A DNA stretch of 14,706 nt from Cytophagales bacterium (GTDB taxonomy: Bacteria; Bacteroidota; Bacteroidia; Cytophagales; Cyclobacteriaceae): NCBI GenBank assembly GCA_003504855.1, contig DNZD01000097.1, forward strand, positions 1-14,706, read 5' to 3'. Below, in pieces: positions 1 through 8,431 of this stretch; positions within the stretch are counted from its first letter, which is position 1; each line of letters starts with the position of its first letter. The position numbers and the translations under genes were made by a program. Below the pieces are notes generated by a model. That model saw nothing but the letters and a program-made list of their open reading frames with translations, was not told the DNA's origin and did no database searches.

Positions 1-1045
1 CCTGAATATTACAACCGTTCACCGGCTGATGCGCTAATTGTTGCGCCATATTCCAATACATGTACTTAAAGTTGGTGCGACAGACTGTAACGGGTTCAGC
101 GCCCGCCGGTTGAATCAGCACTTCCAACTGGATATCGATATTGCCTTTCCCTTCAGACGCCAGGTAAGGCAATACAGCAGGATACTGGACGGGACCTTCG
201 GTGCGATACGGTTCAAGTGCATCCAGGGTAACAATCCAGGGAGAAATGGTGGAAGCAAAATTCTTGGCTAGGAAAGGACCCAGCGGCACATATTCCCACT
301 GCTGAATGTCGCGGGCCGACCAATCGTTGAAGAGCACCATACCTACGATATGCTGTTCAGCTTCACCCACTGGTATGGCTGTTCCCAGTTCAGAATTTGA
401 GCAGGTGATGAATGCGGTTTCCAATTCAAAGTCCAGTTTACGGGTGGGCGTGAATTCAGGCAACGCAGCATCTGGCGCCTTGACCTGACCTTTCGGACGA
501 ATAACCGGCGTGCCCGAAACAACAATCGAGGAGGCGCGGCCGTGGTACCCCACCGGCAAATGCTTCCAGTTGGGGAGCAAGGCATTCTTGGGATCGCGGA
601 ACATGGAGCCCACGTTAGTAGCATGTTCTTCGCTGCTATAAAAGTCAGTATAGTTGCCTATCCGAATGGGCATAAGCATCGTAGCCTCCTCCATCGGAAT
701 CAGGGCCTTTGTCCTGGCAGATGCATGATCGCGGAGAGTTGTATTCTCAGCACGCAGCAGTTGCGATATCAGTAAGCGGACCTCTCCTACCTTCTTCCGG
801 CCTAAAGCGATAAAGTCATTTAATGACGATTGGGTAAATATTCCAGCGGTAAGACTCAGTTCGTTCAGGAAACCATTTTCATGGAGATATGCCAGGTCCA
901 GAATTTGGTTGCCAATGGCCACACCAGCCCGGGGTGAATGGCGATCGGTCTTGAATAACCCAAACGGAATGTTCTGGATGGGGAAGTCACTGTTAGCCGA
1001 TACATCGACCCAACTTTTCAACTTCGGATCATTCGCAGGCGACAT
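1..1045 (-). CDS. fahA: Fumarylacetoacetase, C-terminus cut by window edge
   Basis: Hydrolyses 4-fumarylacetoacetate to fumarate and acetoacetate, the last step of tyrosine/homogentisate breakdown in the cytoplasm. I read 348 codons from ATG at 1045 down to position 2 with no stop; the family is usually 400-430 residues, so about 60-80 C-terminal residues lie outside. The residues known in mouse FAH are present in order: metal ligands Asp134, Glu207, Glu209 and Asp241; active-site Tyr136, His141, Arg150, Tyr167, Arg245, Gln248 and Lys261. Motifs include IGNYTDFYSS (129-138), LPVGYHGRASS (163-173) and FNDWSARDIQ (239-248). The N-terminal FAH_N-like part (about 15-115) is also present. The gene diverges from the methyltransferase with very little space between them. 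A TAnnTTTG promoter box sits 29 bases upstream of the ATG. Confidence 0.95.
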   Translation of the reverse strand, partial: MSPANDPKLKSWVDVSANSDFPIQNIPFGLFKTDRHSPRAGVAIGNQILDLAYLHENGFLNELSLTAGIFTQSSLNDFIALGRKKVGEVRLLISQLLRAENTTLRDHASARTKALIPMEEATMLMPIRIGNYTDFYSSEEHATNVGSMFRDPKNALLPNWKHLPVGYHGRASSIVVSGTPVIRPKGQVKAPDAALPEFTPTRKLDFELETAFITCSNSELGTAIPVGEAEQHIVGMVLFNDWSARDIQQWEYVPLGPFLAKNFASTISPWIVTLDALEPYRTEGPVQYPAVLPYLASEGKGNIDIQLEVLIQPAGAEPVTVCRTNFKYMYWNMAQQLAHQPVNGCNIQ

Positions 1046-1066
1046 GGGATTCGCGGTTAGGTTTCA

Positions 1067-2446
1067 TTGCTTTTCAAAAATAGTCTAATTTGGATTGTGA
1101 CTTTGCATATCCCTCCTGACTTTGAACGCATGATGCAAGATCGGCTTGGCGCTGCCTATGCCGACTTCTCCACAGCCCTCCATCAACCTTCGCCCGTCAG
1201 TATCCGGATAAACCCGGCCAAGCCCATCGCGGTGAAAGGCCCATCTGTGCCGTGGTGTACTCAGGGGAATTATCTGGATGAACGACCCGTTTTCACGCTT
1301 GATCCAGCCTTGCACGCCGGTGCGTACTATGTGCAGGAAGCCAGCTCCATGTTCCTGGAACAAGCATTGAAAATAACAGGCATCGAAAAGCCACAGCGCG
1401 TACTTGATCTTTGTGCCTCTCCCGGGGGCAAGTCAGCGCATGCCATCAGTATGCTCCATCCCGATAGCCTGTTGGTATCAAACGAGGCCATCCGAGGTCG
1501 TACAGCTGTGCTTGTCGAAAACATCACCAAGTGGGGACACCCAAATGTGGTGGTGACCCAGAATGATCCTGCCGAGTTTCAGCGATTGCCCGGTTTCTTT
1601 GATGTCATCCTTGCCGATGCACCGTGTTCCGGTGAAGGGCTCTTCAGAAAAGACCCCGATGCCATGCTGGAATGGTCCTTACAACACACGGGCCTGTGCG
1701 CATCCCGACAGCAGCGAATAATTCATGATGTGTGGCCTGCCCTTAAGCCGGGCGGATACCTCATTTATTCAACTTGCACCTACAACAACCAGGAGAACAT
1801 CGCCAACACGGAACGCTTTTCGCAGGAGTTGCCGATGGCGTTTTGCGAACTCTCGCCAGACCCCGCCTGGAATATAGAAGTCGTGAAGCGCGGCAACGCA
1901 ATCGGATATCAGCTGTTTCCGCATCGCTTACGGGGTGAAGGATTTTTTCTGTGCATCATGCAGAAGACCGAAGGAAAAACCGATACCCATCGTGTGAAGG
2001 TCAGCCTGCAGAGTCCGGGCCAGCAGGAGCGCCGTGAACTTGGCTCCTGGCTAAACCAACCGGATCGCTTCTTCTTCTTTAAACACCAGGAGACCATTCG
2101 GATGATTGGTGCGCAGCAAGCAGAGTCATTGCAACAGTTGGTCAACGCCCTTCAGATTGTAAGTGCCGGCACAGGCATCGCTGAGGTGACCCGGAACAAA
2201 TTTATTCCGGACCATGGACTTGCGATGTCGGTAGAGCGCTCCGGGATTCATCCGGTTATCCAGGTTGACCGGGACGAAGCCATCACCTTTCTGAGAAAGG
2301 ACACCTTACAGCGCACAGGGCCGGCTGGCTTCGCCCTTGTGGAATATGAGGGACTGGGGCTGGGTTGGGTGAATGTGTTGCCCAATCGGCTCAACAATTT
2401 GTATCCTTCCAACTGGCGCATTCGGATGGACGCATCAAAAGCCTGA
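1067..2446 (+). CDS. rsmF: RsmF-like rRNA (cytosine-C5-)methyltransferase
   Basis: SAM-dependent m5C methyltransferase of the NOL1/NOP2/Sun (RsmB/RsmF) family, acting on ribosomal RNA in the cytoplasm. Numbering from ATG 1067 (459 aa): a small N-terminal part with SIRINP (45-50); SAM-binding motif I RVLDLCASPGGKS (111-123); motif IV DAPCSGEG (184-191) with Cys187; motif VI YSTCTYNNQEN (234-244) with Cys237. The last two are the paired cysteines of the family. The region beyond about 290 is the RsmF-type C-terminal (PUA-like) domain, and the length is close to E. coli RsmF (479 aa). The true start may be GTG 1097 or TTG 1103, because family members usually begin just before the LPPxF-like segment seen here as IPPDF. 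Target nucleotide is not provable from sequence, so the symbol denotes family resemblance. valS follows in the same direction with its own promoter box. Confidence 0.88.
   Translation: MLFKNSLIWIVTLHIPPDFERMMQDRLGAAYADFSTALHQPSPVSIRINPAKPIAVKGPSVPWCTQGNYLDERPVFTLDPALHAGAYYVQEASSMFLEQALKITGIEKPQRVLDLCASPGGKSAHAISMLHPDSLLVSNEAIRGRTAVLVENITKWGHPNVVVTQNDPAEFQRLPGFFDVILADAPCSGEGLFRKDPDAMLEWSLQHTGLCASRQQRIIHDVWPALKPGGYLIYSTCTYNNQENIANTERFSQELPMAFCELSPDPAWNIEVVKRGNAIGYQLFPHRLRGEGFFLCIMQKTEGKTDTHRVKVSLQSPGQQERRELGSWLNQPDRFFFFKHQETIRMIGAQQAESLQQLVNALQIVSAGTGIAEVTRNKFIPDHGLAMSVERSGIHPVIQVDRDEAITFLRKDTLQRTGPAGFALVEYEGLGLGWVNVLPNRLNNLYPSNWRIRMDASKA
1075..1082 (-). promoter_or_regulatory. Candidate -7 box TATTTTTG for fahA
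   Basis: Read on the minus strand, TATTTTTG matches the Bacteroidota sigma-factor -7 consensus TAnnTTTG at all six fixed bases and lies 29 bases before the fahA ATG. I see no TTTG at -33. It falls inside the first codons of the methyltransferase reading frame if that gene starts at 1067. The assignment rests on consensus and position only. Confidence 0.4.
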
Positions 2447-2487
2447 TCCGACCGGCAATTTCAATCCGCAGTTTCCCGGTCTTTCCG

Positions 2488-2495
2488 TATTTTTG
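2488..2495 (+). promoter_or_regulatory. Candidate -7 box TATTTTTG for valS
   Basis: TATTTTTG matches TAnnTTTG exactly and ends 20 bases before the valS ATG at 2516, in the 69-base gap after the methyltransferase. It is the same octamer as the fahA box. No clear -33 TTTG is seen. The predicted leader is very short and lacks a Shine-Dalgarno sequence, which is usual in this phylum. valS may therefore be transcribed separately from the methyltransferase gene. Confidence 0.45.
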
Positions 2496-2515
2496 CCATC
2501 CTTTCGAATCAAATC

Positions 2516-5197
2516 ATGTCCCTTTCTACCAAATACAATCCGGCCGAAGTTGAAGACAAGTGGTACCGCTACTGGCAGGACCAGCGTTTCTTTCATGCTA
2601 CTCCAAACCCGGACAAAGAGCCGTACTGTATTGTCATTCCTCCTCCAAACGTTACCGGTGTGCTCCATATGGGGCATATGCTGAACAACACCATTCAGGA
2701 CATCCTCATCCGCAAAGCCCGGATGGAAGGCAAAGAGGCATGTTGGGTACCGGGTACCGACCACGCTTCGATTGCTACCGAGGCAAAAGTGGTAGCGATG
2801 CTGCGCGAGCGGGGCATTAAGAAGTCGGATCTGACCCGCGACGAGTTTCTCAAGTACGCCTGGGAATGGAAAGAAAAATATGGCGGCATCATTCTCGAAC
2901 AACTCAAGAAATTGGGTGCATCCTGTGATTGGGACCGGACGAGTTTTACCATGGATCCGGAGTATTATCGCGCGGTAATCCGGGTATTTGTCGACCTGTA
3001 CAACAAAGGCTACATATACCGCGGGCTACGCATGATCAATTGGGATTGCGAAGCCAAGACCGCGTTGTCGAATGAAGAGGTCCTTTATAAAGAGGATGGA
3101 GAGAAGTCTATTTTGTACTCCGTGCGGTATCAGGTGCAGGGACAATCGGACCAGTGGGTAACCATAGCCACCCAACGTCCGGAAACTATTATGGGTGACG
3201 TAGCCATTGCCGTAAATCCGACCGACGCGCGGTATCAAAACCTGATTGGCAGGAAAGTACTGGTGCCTTTCATCAACCGACCTATTCCCGTTATCGCAGA
3301 TGATTATGTGGACAAGACGTTCGGTACTGGTTGCCTCAAGGTAACTCCGGCCCACGATGTGAACGATTATGAGATCGGGCTTCGCCATCAATTGCCGGTG
3401 ATTGACACGATCAATGATGACGGAACGCTTAACGACAAATGTGAAATTGCTGCCTACACGGGAAAGGACCGCTTCGTAGTGCGCAAAATGATTATCAAAG
3501 ACCTCCGGGAAGCGGGGCATTTGGTGAAAGAGGATGAGTTCATCACCCGCATCGGTCGTTCTGAGCGTACCAACACGGTGGTTGAACCCAAACTTTCACT
3601 ACAGTGGTTTGTGAAAATGAAGGAAATCTCACAGCGCGCCCTGCGTGCGGTGGAAGAAGATGAGATTCATTTGCATCCCTCCAAATTCAAGAACACCTAT
3701 CGCCATTGGATGGAAAATGTGCGCGATTGGTGCATCTCCCGACAACTGTGGTGGGGGCATCGCATCCCTGCCTACTATTATGGAACCGGGGAGAATGATT
3801 TTGTGGTAGCCGAGACGATCGAAGAGGCAGTTGTATTGGCTTCCAAAAAATCCGGACGAGCCATCAGCGGAAGTCAACTCCAACAGGATTCAGATGTGCT
3901 GGATACCTGGGCTTCGTCGTGGCTTTGGCCGACAGCTGTTTTCGACGGGTTCAATGACCAATACTTCGATAAGAAAACCGGAAAGATCATTGTTGAGAAA
4001 AATAAAGATCTGGATTATTTCTATCCCACACAGGTGCTGGTAACTGCGCCAGAGATTCTGTTCTTCTGGGTAGCCCGGATGATCATCGCCGGCTATGAGT
4101 ACATGGACCGTAAACCTTTTGAAGATGTGTACCTCACCGGCATTGTTCGTGACAAGCTGGGAAGGAAAATGTCCAAGTCACTCGGCAATTCGCCCGATCC
4201 CCTGGAATTGATTTCACGTTTCGGTGCCGACGGCGTTCGGACAGGCATGCTCTTCAGCTCGCCAGCCGGAAATGACCTCCCCTTTGATGAAAAACTCTGC
4301 GAACAAGGCCGCAACTTCTCCAACAAAATCTGGAATGCATTCCGGCTGGTAAAAGGATGGGAAACCACCCATCAACCGGCTCCTGCAGAGAACATCATTG
4401 CCGCCGACTGGTTTGAGGCTCGTTTTCAACAGGCCCTGAGTGAACTCAATGACCACTTCAGCAAATTCAGAATTTCAGATGCGCTGATGACCGTGTATAA
4501 ACTGGTGTGGGATGATTTCTGCGCCTGGTACCTGGAGATGATCAAACCTGAATTTGGCAAACCCATCGATCAGGAGACTTACCAAAGAACGGTTCATCAT
4601 TTCGAACAGGTTTTGAAAGTGCTCCATCCTTTTATGCCCTTCATCACGGAAGAACTATGGCAGGCGTTAAAGGATCGATCTGCTAAAGAAGCGATTGTCC
4701 TGGCTTCATGGCCTGCGAAGGCTCCCGCACAGACAGCGTTACTGGCACAGGCCGCACTGTCATTCAGCGTGGTAAGTGAAGTGCGTAATCTCAGGAATGC
4801 CAAAGGAATATCTCCAAAAGAACCGCTGGCCCTTCAGACCAAAGCCGGAAAAGATCTTATTCATCCATCGTTTGTCGCTGTTACCCGCAAACTTGCCAAT
4901 CTGTCGGAAATCCGTTTTGATACTGCATCAGGAGGACAAGGCGCCGGATTTCTGGTGGGTACCCACGAGTTCTTTGTACCCTTGGCCGGCAAAGCCGATG
5001 CTGCCAAGGAAAAAGAATCCATTCAAAAGGAGTTGGACTACCTGCGCGGATTTCTTGCCTCGGTTGACAAGAAACTATCCAACGAACGCTTTGTCAACAG
5101 TGCGCCACCGGCCGTCATCGATGGAGAGCGGAAGAAAAAAGCGGACGCTGAATCCAAGATCAAAAGCCTGGAAGACAATTTGAAGGCGCTGGGTTAA
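2516..5197 (+). CDS. valS: Valyl-tRNA synthetase
   Basis: Class Ia aminoacyl-tRNA synthetase charging tRNA-Val with valine, with editing of threonine. 893 aa, in the usual range for ValRS (E. coli 951). Seen in order: HIGH-type motif HMGH (51-54) inside PPPNVTGVLHMGHMLN; the inserted CP1 editing domain with TQRPETIMGD (219-228) and GTGCLKVTPAHDVNDYE (270-286); DWCISRQLWWGHRIPAY before the second half of the Rossmann fold; KMSKS (551-555) in GRKMSKSLGN; an anticodon-binding helical domain (about 620-770) with HPFMPFITEELW; and a Lys/Glu-rich C-terminal coiled-coil arm (about 826-893) that contacts the tRNA elbow. ATG 2516 is supported by family alignment (STKYNPAEVEDKWY) and the promoter box just upstream. 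The gene is intact. It converges on the ald-family gene across a 31-base gap. Confidence 0.98.
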   Translation: MSLSTKYNPAEVEDKWYRYWQDQRFFHATPNPDKEPYCIVIPPPNVTGVLHMGHMLNNTIQDILIRKARMEGKEACWVPGTDHASIATEAKVVAMLRERGIKKSDLTRDEFLKYAWEWKEKYGGIILEQLKKLGASCDWDRTSFTMDPEYYRAVIRVFVDLYNKGYIYRGLRMINWDCEAKTALSNEEVLYKEDGEKSILYSVRYQVQGQSDQWVTIATQRPETIMGDVAIAVNPTDARYQNLIGRKVLVPFINRPIPVIADDYVDKTFGTGCLKVTPAHDVNDYEIGLRHQLPVIDTINDDGTLNDKCEIAAYTGKDRFVVRKMIIKDLREAGHLVKEDEFITRIGRSERTNTVVEPKLSLQWFVKMKEISQRALRAVEEDEIHLHPSKFKNTYRHWMENVRDWCISRQLWWGHRIPAYYYGTGENDFVVAETIEEAVVLASKKSGRAISGSQLQQDSDVLDTWASSWLWPTAVFDGFNDQYFDKKTGKIIVEKNKDLDYFYPTQVLVTAPEILFFWVARMIIAGYEYMDRKPFEDVYLTGIVRDKLGRKMSKSLGNSPDPLELISRFGADGVRTGMLFSSPAGNDLPFDEKLCEQGRNFSNKIWNAFRLVKGWETTHQPAPAENIIAADWFEARFQQALSELNDHFSKFRISDALMTVYKLVWDDFCAWYLEMIKPEFGKPIDQETYQRTVHHFEQVLKVLHPFMPFITEELWQALKDRSAKEAIVLASWPAKAPAQTALLAQAALSFSVVSEVRNLRNAKGISPKEPLALQTKAGKDLIHPSFVAVTRKLANLSEIRFDTASGGQGAGFLVGTHEFFVPLAGKADAAKEKESIQKELDYLRGFLASVDKKLSNERFVNSAPPAVIDGERKKKADAESKIKSLEDNLKALG

Positions 5198-5214
5198 TTA
5201 TTTGAATAAATAAC
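5193..5214. repeat. AT-rich imperfect inverted repeat between convergent valS and ald-type gene
   Basis: Arms GTTAATTATT and AATAAATAAC pair at 9 of 10 positions around a TG centre. The left arm overlaps the valS stop codon. It lies in the 31-base convergent gap and could act as a weak bidirectional transcript-end structure, but it has no GC-rich stem and no proper T-tract, so a canonical terminator is not supported. Confidence 0.25.
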
Positions 5215-5228
5215 GCGCTGTACACTAA

Positions 5229-6452
5229 CTACACCCGGGCGGCCAGGAGCAGTTCGATGTTCTTGAATTTCATCCCGAACTTACCGGCCACCGACTCATT
5301 AGTAAGTCCGCCTTTGTAGGTGTAGACACCTTTCATGAACCACTTGTGGGTAAAGATCATTTCCTCCACACCTCCTTCTTCAGCAGCGCGCAGAATAGTG
5401 GGCGTGAAAATATTACTCAGGGCAGTCGTGGCCGTGTGGGCAACGCGTGATGCGACGTTGGGTACGCAGTAATGAATAACATCGTATTTGCGGAAGATGG
5501 GCTTCGCATGGGTGGTGATCTCACTCGTGGCAATACACCCGCCCTGATCGATGCTCAAGTCTATGATCAGTGAGTTCGGTTTCATCTCGCTGACCATCTC
5601 TTCAGATACAACGTGACGGGCTTTCCCTTTCTCCGCACGCAGGGCACCGATAACTACGTCTGCCGTCTTGAGACTATCAGCCAACGTCACCGTATCGATG
5701 GTGGACGTATAGAACTGATGCCCCAGGGTATGTTTGATCCGGCGCAGTTTGTAGAGGTGGTTATCAAAAACCTGAATCTCAGCCCCCAGGCTGAGGGCTG
5801 CACGCCCCGCATACTCGGCTACGGTACCTGCCCCGATGATCACCACTTTGGTAGGCGGTACGCCCGTGATACCACCCAGAATAATTCCCTTGCCGTCATG
5901 AACAGAACTCAGGTATTCGGCAGCGATCAGCATCACTGTACTGCCAGCGATCTCACTCATTCCGCGAATGATCGGCATCCCTCCCACCTTATCTTCGATA
6001 AATTCCCAGGCCAATGCAGTTACCCGCTTGTGCAGCAGCGCGTCTATGAATTCCTTTTTAAGGTGCCCTACCTGCAAGGCACAAATCAGCGTCTGACCGG
6101 GCCGGAAATGTTGCATTTCATCCAAGGTAGGTGGCTCAATCTTGAGAATGATATCTGCTTTATAAACCTCTTCGGGTGAGTAAACAATTTTGGCCCCTGC
6201 TTCACTGTATTGCTTGTCGGCAAACTTCGATCCCAGGCCCGCCTTTGTTTCCACAAATACTTCATGTCCCTGCCTGACGAGCAATGCCACCGCATCCGGG
6301 GTAAGGCTTATCCGATTCTCCTGAAGGGAAATTTCGCGAGGCAACCCGATGAAAAAGGTGTGGTTGGCTTTCTTCACCTTCATCAATTGCTCCTGGGTGT
6401 GCATGCCTGCTTTGGCCAGGGTTTCAAACGGGGACTTAGCTTTGGAACTCAT
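5229..6452 (-). CDS. ald: Alanine dehydrogenase / PNT-family NAD(P)-binding protein
   Basis: Member of the alanine dehydrogenase/pyridine nucleotide transhydrogenase family; the nominal reaction is L-alanine + NAD+ to pyruvate + NH4+ + NADH. 407 aa, versus about 370 for classical Ald. The extra length is an N-terminal stretch before FIGLPREISLQENRISLTP (34-52). The Rossmann NAD-binding segment is VVIIGAGTVAEYAGRAAL (203-220) followed by VFD (228-230). Compared by eye with M. tuberculosis Ald: Arg47 = Arg15, Lys104 = Lys75, Asp302 = Asp270 (SIDQGG), but Gln127 stands where His96 would be. Ald is thus the best name but the reaction is not assured. No membrane segments are present, so it is not a full transhydrogenase. 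It is last in the porX-tsaE-ald unit; its ATG overlaps the end of tsaE by 17 bases. Later starts at Met17 or Met24 are possible. Confidence 0.85.
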   Translation of the reverse strand: MSSKAKSPFETLAKAGMHTQEQLMKVKKANHTFFIGLPREISLQENRISLTPDAVALLVRQGHEVFVETKAGLGSKFADKQYSEAGAKIVYSPEEVYKADIILKIEPPTLDEMQHFRPGQTLICALQVGHLKKEFIDALLHKRVTALAWEFIEDKVGGMPIIRGMSEIAGSTVMLIAAEYLSSVHDGKGIILGGITGVPPTKVVIIGAGTVAEYAGRAALSLGAEIQVFDNHLYKLRRIKHTLGHQFYTSTIDTVTLADSLKTADVVIGALRAEKGKARHVVSEEMVSEMKPNSLIIDLSIDQGGCIATSEITTHAKPIFRKYDVIHYCVPNVASRVAHTATTALSNIFTPTILRAAEEGGVEEMIFTHKWFMKGVYTYKGGLTNESVAGKFGMKFKNIELLLAARV

Positions 6453-6882
6453 ACTCGATTTTTCGAAGGTGGGGTGCTGTTACCTGTATTCGAACATGAA
6501 AGGAGTGCAGGGGGCTGAGGGTGCCCAATTTTTCCGGCCATTCGACCAGGCATAATTCTCCGGAGTCAAAGTATTCAGTCGCTCCGATATCCGCAATTTC
6601 ATGTTCATTCTTAAGCCGGTATAAATCAAAATGTATCAATTTGCCTCCATCGCCTCGCCGGTACTCGTTCACGAGCGCAAAAGTGGGGCTGCTCATGGTC
6701 TCCGTAACACCCAGGCTCCGGCCAATCGCCTTCACCAGCGTAGTTTTACCGGCTCCCATCTCACCGTGCAACATCCACACCCCTGACTTACCGGCAACGG
6801 TAAGCAGTTCGTTTGCAACCTCGTCTAGCTGATGTTGGGAAACTTCTCTACCTCCGGCCGTCATGTGCCACGTGTCAGGCAT
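6436..6882 (-). CDS. tsaE: TsaE, tRNA threonylcarbamoyladenosine biosynthesis ATPase
   Basis: P-loop ATPase needed with TsaB and TsaD for t6A37 modification of ANN-decoding tRNAs in the cytoplasm. 148 aa, normal for the family. Motifs: Walker A GEMGAGKTT (40-48), SSPTFALVNEY (64-74), the family's HFDLYRL (84-90) and LVEWPEKLG (112-120). The start overlaps the 3' end of porX by 8 bases and the end overlaps the ald-type gene by 17, so the three are very probably co-transcribed and translationally coupled. An alternative start at Met7 would remove the porX overlap. tsaB and tsaD are not in this window. The function is secure; regulation is unknown. Confidence 0.95.
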   Translation of the reverse strand: MPDTWHMTAGGREVSQHQLDEVANELLTVAGKSGVWMLHGEMGAGKTTLVKAIGRSLGVTETMSSPTFALVNEYRRGDGGKLIHFDLYRLKNEHEIADIGATEYFDSGELCLVEWPEKLGTLSPLHSFHVRIQVTAPHLRKIEYEFQS

Positions 6883-8431
6883 TTTTCGAAGATAGCAAAA
6901 TTAGAGGAATGATCATCTCCTCAAGGCTTACACCTCCATGCTGAAAAGTGTCCTTGTAGAGACTTACGTAATAGTTGTAGTTGTTGGGGTATGCAAAAAA
7001 CTGATCTTCGATCGCGAACACATAACTCGTCGACACATTTTGCTTAGGCAGAAAATAGCGCTCCGGTTTTGGCTGAGCCATAATCTTATCGCCTTCATAA
7101 CTCAGATTCTTGCCCTGCTTGTATCGCAGGTTGCTATTGACCGCACGGTCGCCAATTATTTTGAAAGGGCGCTTCACGCGAATGGTGCCATGATCGGTGG
7201 TAATGATCACCCGTGCTTTCTTTTCCGATATTTTCTTCAGCACCTCAAACAGCGGTGAATGAATAAACCAGGATTTGGTAATCGATCGGTATGCTGCCTC
7301 ATCCGGTGCCAATTCCCGCACCATCGCCATATCGGTGCGTGCGTGGGAGAGCATGTCTACAAAATTGTAAACAATGACATTCAGATCATTGTTGAACAAG
7401 TTCGATACCGTATCTACCAGGTCACGGCCTTCTTCCAGTTTCTTGATCTTATGGTAAGAGAATTTGATGTTGAGGTTGTTGCGCCGGATTTGCTTCTCCA
7501 GAAACTGGTCTTCGTTGTTGTTCTTGCCATCTTCCTCATCCTCGCCTACCCACAATTCCGGATATTGGCGTGCCATCTCGGAAGGCAGCAGTCCGGAGAA
7601 AATTGAATTCCGGGCATACGCCGTGGTGGTGGGTAAGATGGAGTAATACGTTTCCTCTTTTTCTATCGTGAAGAAATCAAGTAATTCAGGTTCGATGGCC
7701 TTCCACTGATCGTACCGAAGGTTGTCAATGACGAGCAGAAATGTGGGGCGACCTGGCTGCACCTCCGGGAACACTTTCTTCTTCATCAGCTGGTGCGACA
7801 GCAATGGCTTGGATGCCTTGCTGTCGTTCAACCAACTGTCATAGTTCTTTTTGATGAATCGACAGAAGTTTACGTTGGCTTCCACTTTCTGCGACTCCAA
7901 AACTTCAGCCATGCTGGCATCGGTCTGGTCCATCTGCAATTCCCAAAACACAAGCTTCTTATAAATATCTGACCACGCTTCATGGTTCAGGTCATCCAGA
8001 AAGGCCATGCTGATCTTTCCAAACTCCTGCTGATAGTCAGAGTTTGTTTTCTCCATCACCAGACTTTTCTTATCCAGGATTTTCTTTACCGAAAGGAGTA
8101 TTTGACTGGGGTTAATGGGCTTGATCAGGTAGTCATCGATTTTGGATCCGATGGCCTCTTCCATAATCTGCTCTTCTTCATTCTTGGTAATCATCACCAC
8201 CGGCACATTGGGCTTGGTTCCTTTGATCAACCCCAACGCTTCCAAACCCGACATACCTGGCATGTGCTCATCCAGAAAGACAACATCAAAATTGCGACTT
8301 TCATTAAGTTCCACGGCTTCCGCACCATTATTGACTGGTGTAATGTCATACCCACGCTGTTGCAGGAAAAGGATGTGGGGTTTCAGCAAATCAATCTCAT
8401 CGTCAGCCCACAAAATCGAATATCTTTGCAT
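6875..8431 (-). CDS. porX: PorX-type response regulator with PglZ-like effector domain
   Basis: Two-component response regulator of the PorX type, known from Porphyromonas and Flavobacterium as a regulator of type IX secretion. 518 aa. The N-terminal receiver domain (about 5-120) has the acidic pair Asp10/Asp11, phospho-acceptor Asp54 (VFLDEHMPGMSG), Thr82 and Lys104. A helical linker (about 125-225) leads to an alkaline-phosphatase-superfamily PglZ domain with likely metal-site residues Asp236 (VIDNLRYDQW), Thr269/Thr270 (PTTTAYARNS), Asp359 and His363 (NFVDMLSHAR), Asp413-His414 (TTDHGT) and His498 (FQHGG). In PorX this domain is reported to act on oligonucleotides; the metal-ligand assignment here is by family pattern. 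There is no DNA-binding helix-turn-helix. The sensor kinase PorY and sigma factor SigP are not in the window. First gene of the porX-tsaE-ald unit; no good promoter seen upstream. Confidence 0.93.
   Translation of the reverse strand: MQRYSILWADDEIDLLKPHILFLQQRGYDITPVNNGAEAVELNESRNFDVVFLDEHMPGMSGLEALGLIKGTKPNVPVVMITKNEEEQIMEEAIGSKIDDYLIKPINPSQILLSVKKILDKKSLVMEKTNSDYQQEFGKISMAFLDDLNHEAWSDIYKKLVFWELQMDQTDASMAEVLESQKVEANVNFCRFIKKNYDSWLNDSKASKPLLSHQLMKKKVFPEVQPGRPTFLLVIDNLRYDQWKAIEPELLDFFTIEKEETYYSILPTTTAYARNSIFSGLLPSEMARQYPELWVGEDEEDGKNNNEDQFLEKQIRRNNLNIKFSYHKIKKLEEGRDLVDTVSNLFNNDLNVIVYNFVDMLSHARTDMAMVRELAPDEAAYRSITKSWFIHSPLFEVLKKISEKKARVIITTDHGTIRVKRPFKIIGDRAVNSNLRYKQGKNLSYEGDKIMAQPKPERYFLPKQNVSTSYVFAIEDQFFAYPNNYNYYVSLYKDTFQHGGVSLEEMIIPLILLSSKNA
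8421..8428 (+). promoter_or_regulatory. Candidate -7 box TATCTTTG for the HD-domain gene
   Basis: TATCTTTG matches TAnnTTTG exactly on the plus strand. It lies inside codons 2-4 of the divergent porX gene and 43 bases before the ATG at 8472. No -33 TTTG is visible. If used, transcription of the lpx-side run would begin within the 40-base gap between the two divergent genes. Confidence 0.35.

Noticed and set aside
38..775. Three short plus-strand open frames and one minus-strand frame of 60-93 codons near the left edge
   Set aside because: All lie in the wrong frame or strand within fumarylacetoacetase, whose catalytic residues are all present in the frame running off the edge.
2373..2684. 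103-codon plus-strand open frame bridging the rsmF-like gene and valS
   Set aside because: It overlaps the ends of two well-supported genes in another frame, covers the valS promoter box, and has no recognisable product.
3026..3520. 164-codon open frame on the minus strand
   Set aside because: Antisense to the editing domain of valS, no motif, no promoter box.
5613..6179. 188-codon open frame on the plus strand
   Set aside because: It lies wholly inside the ald-type gene on the other strand, whose protein is well conserved; the antisense translation shows no recognisable motif.
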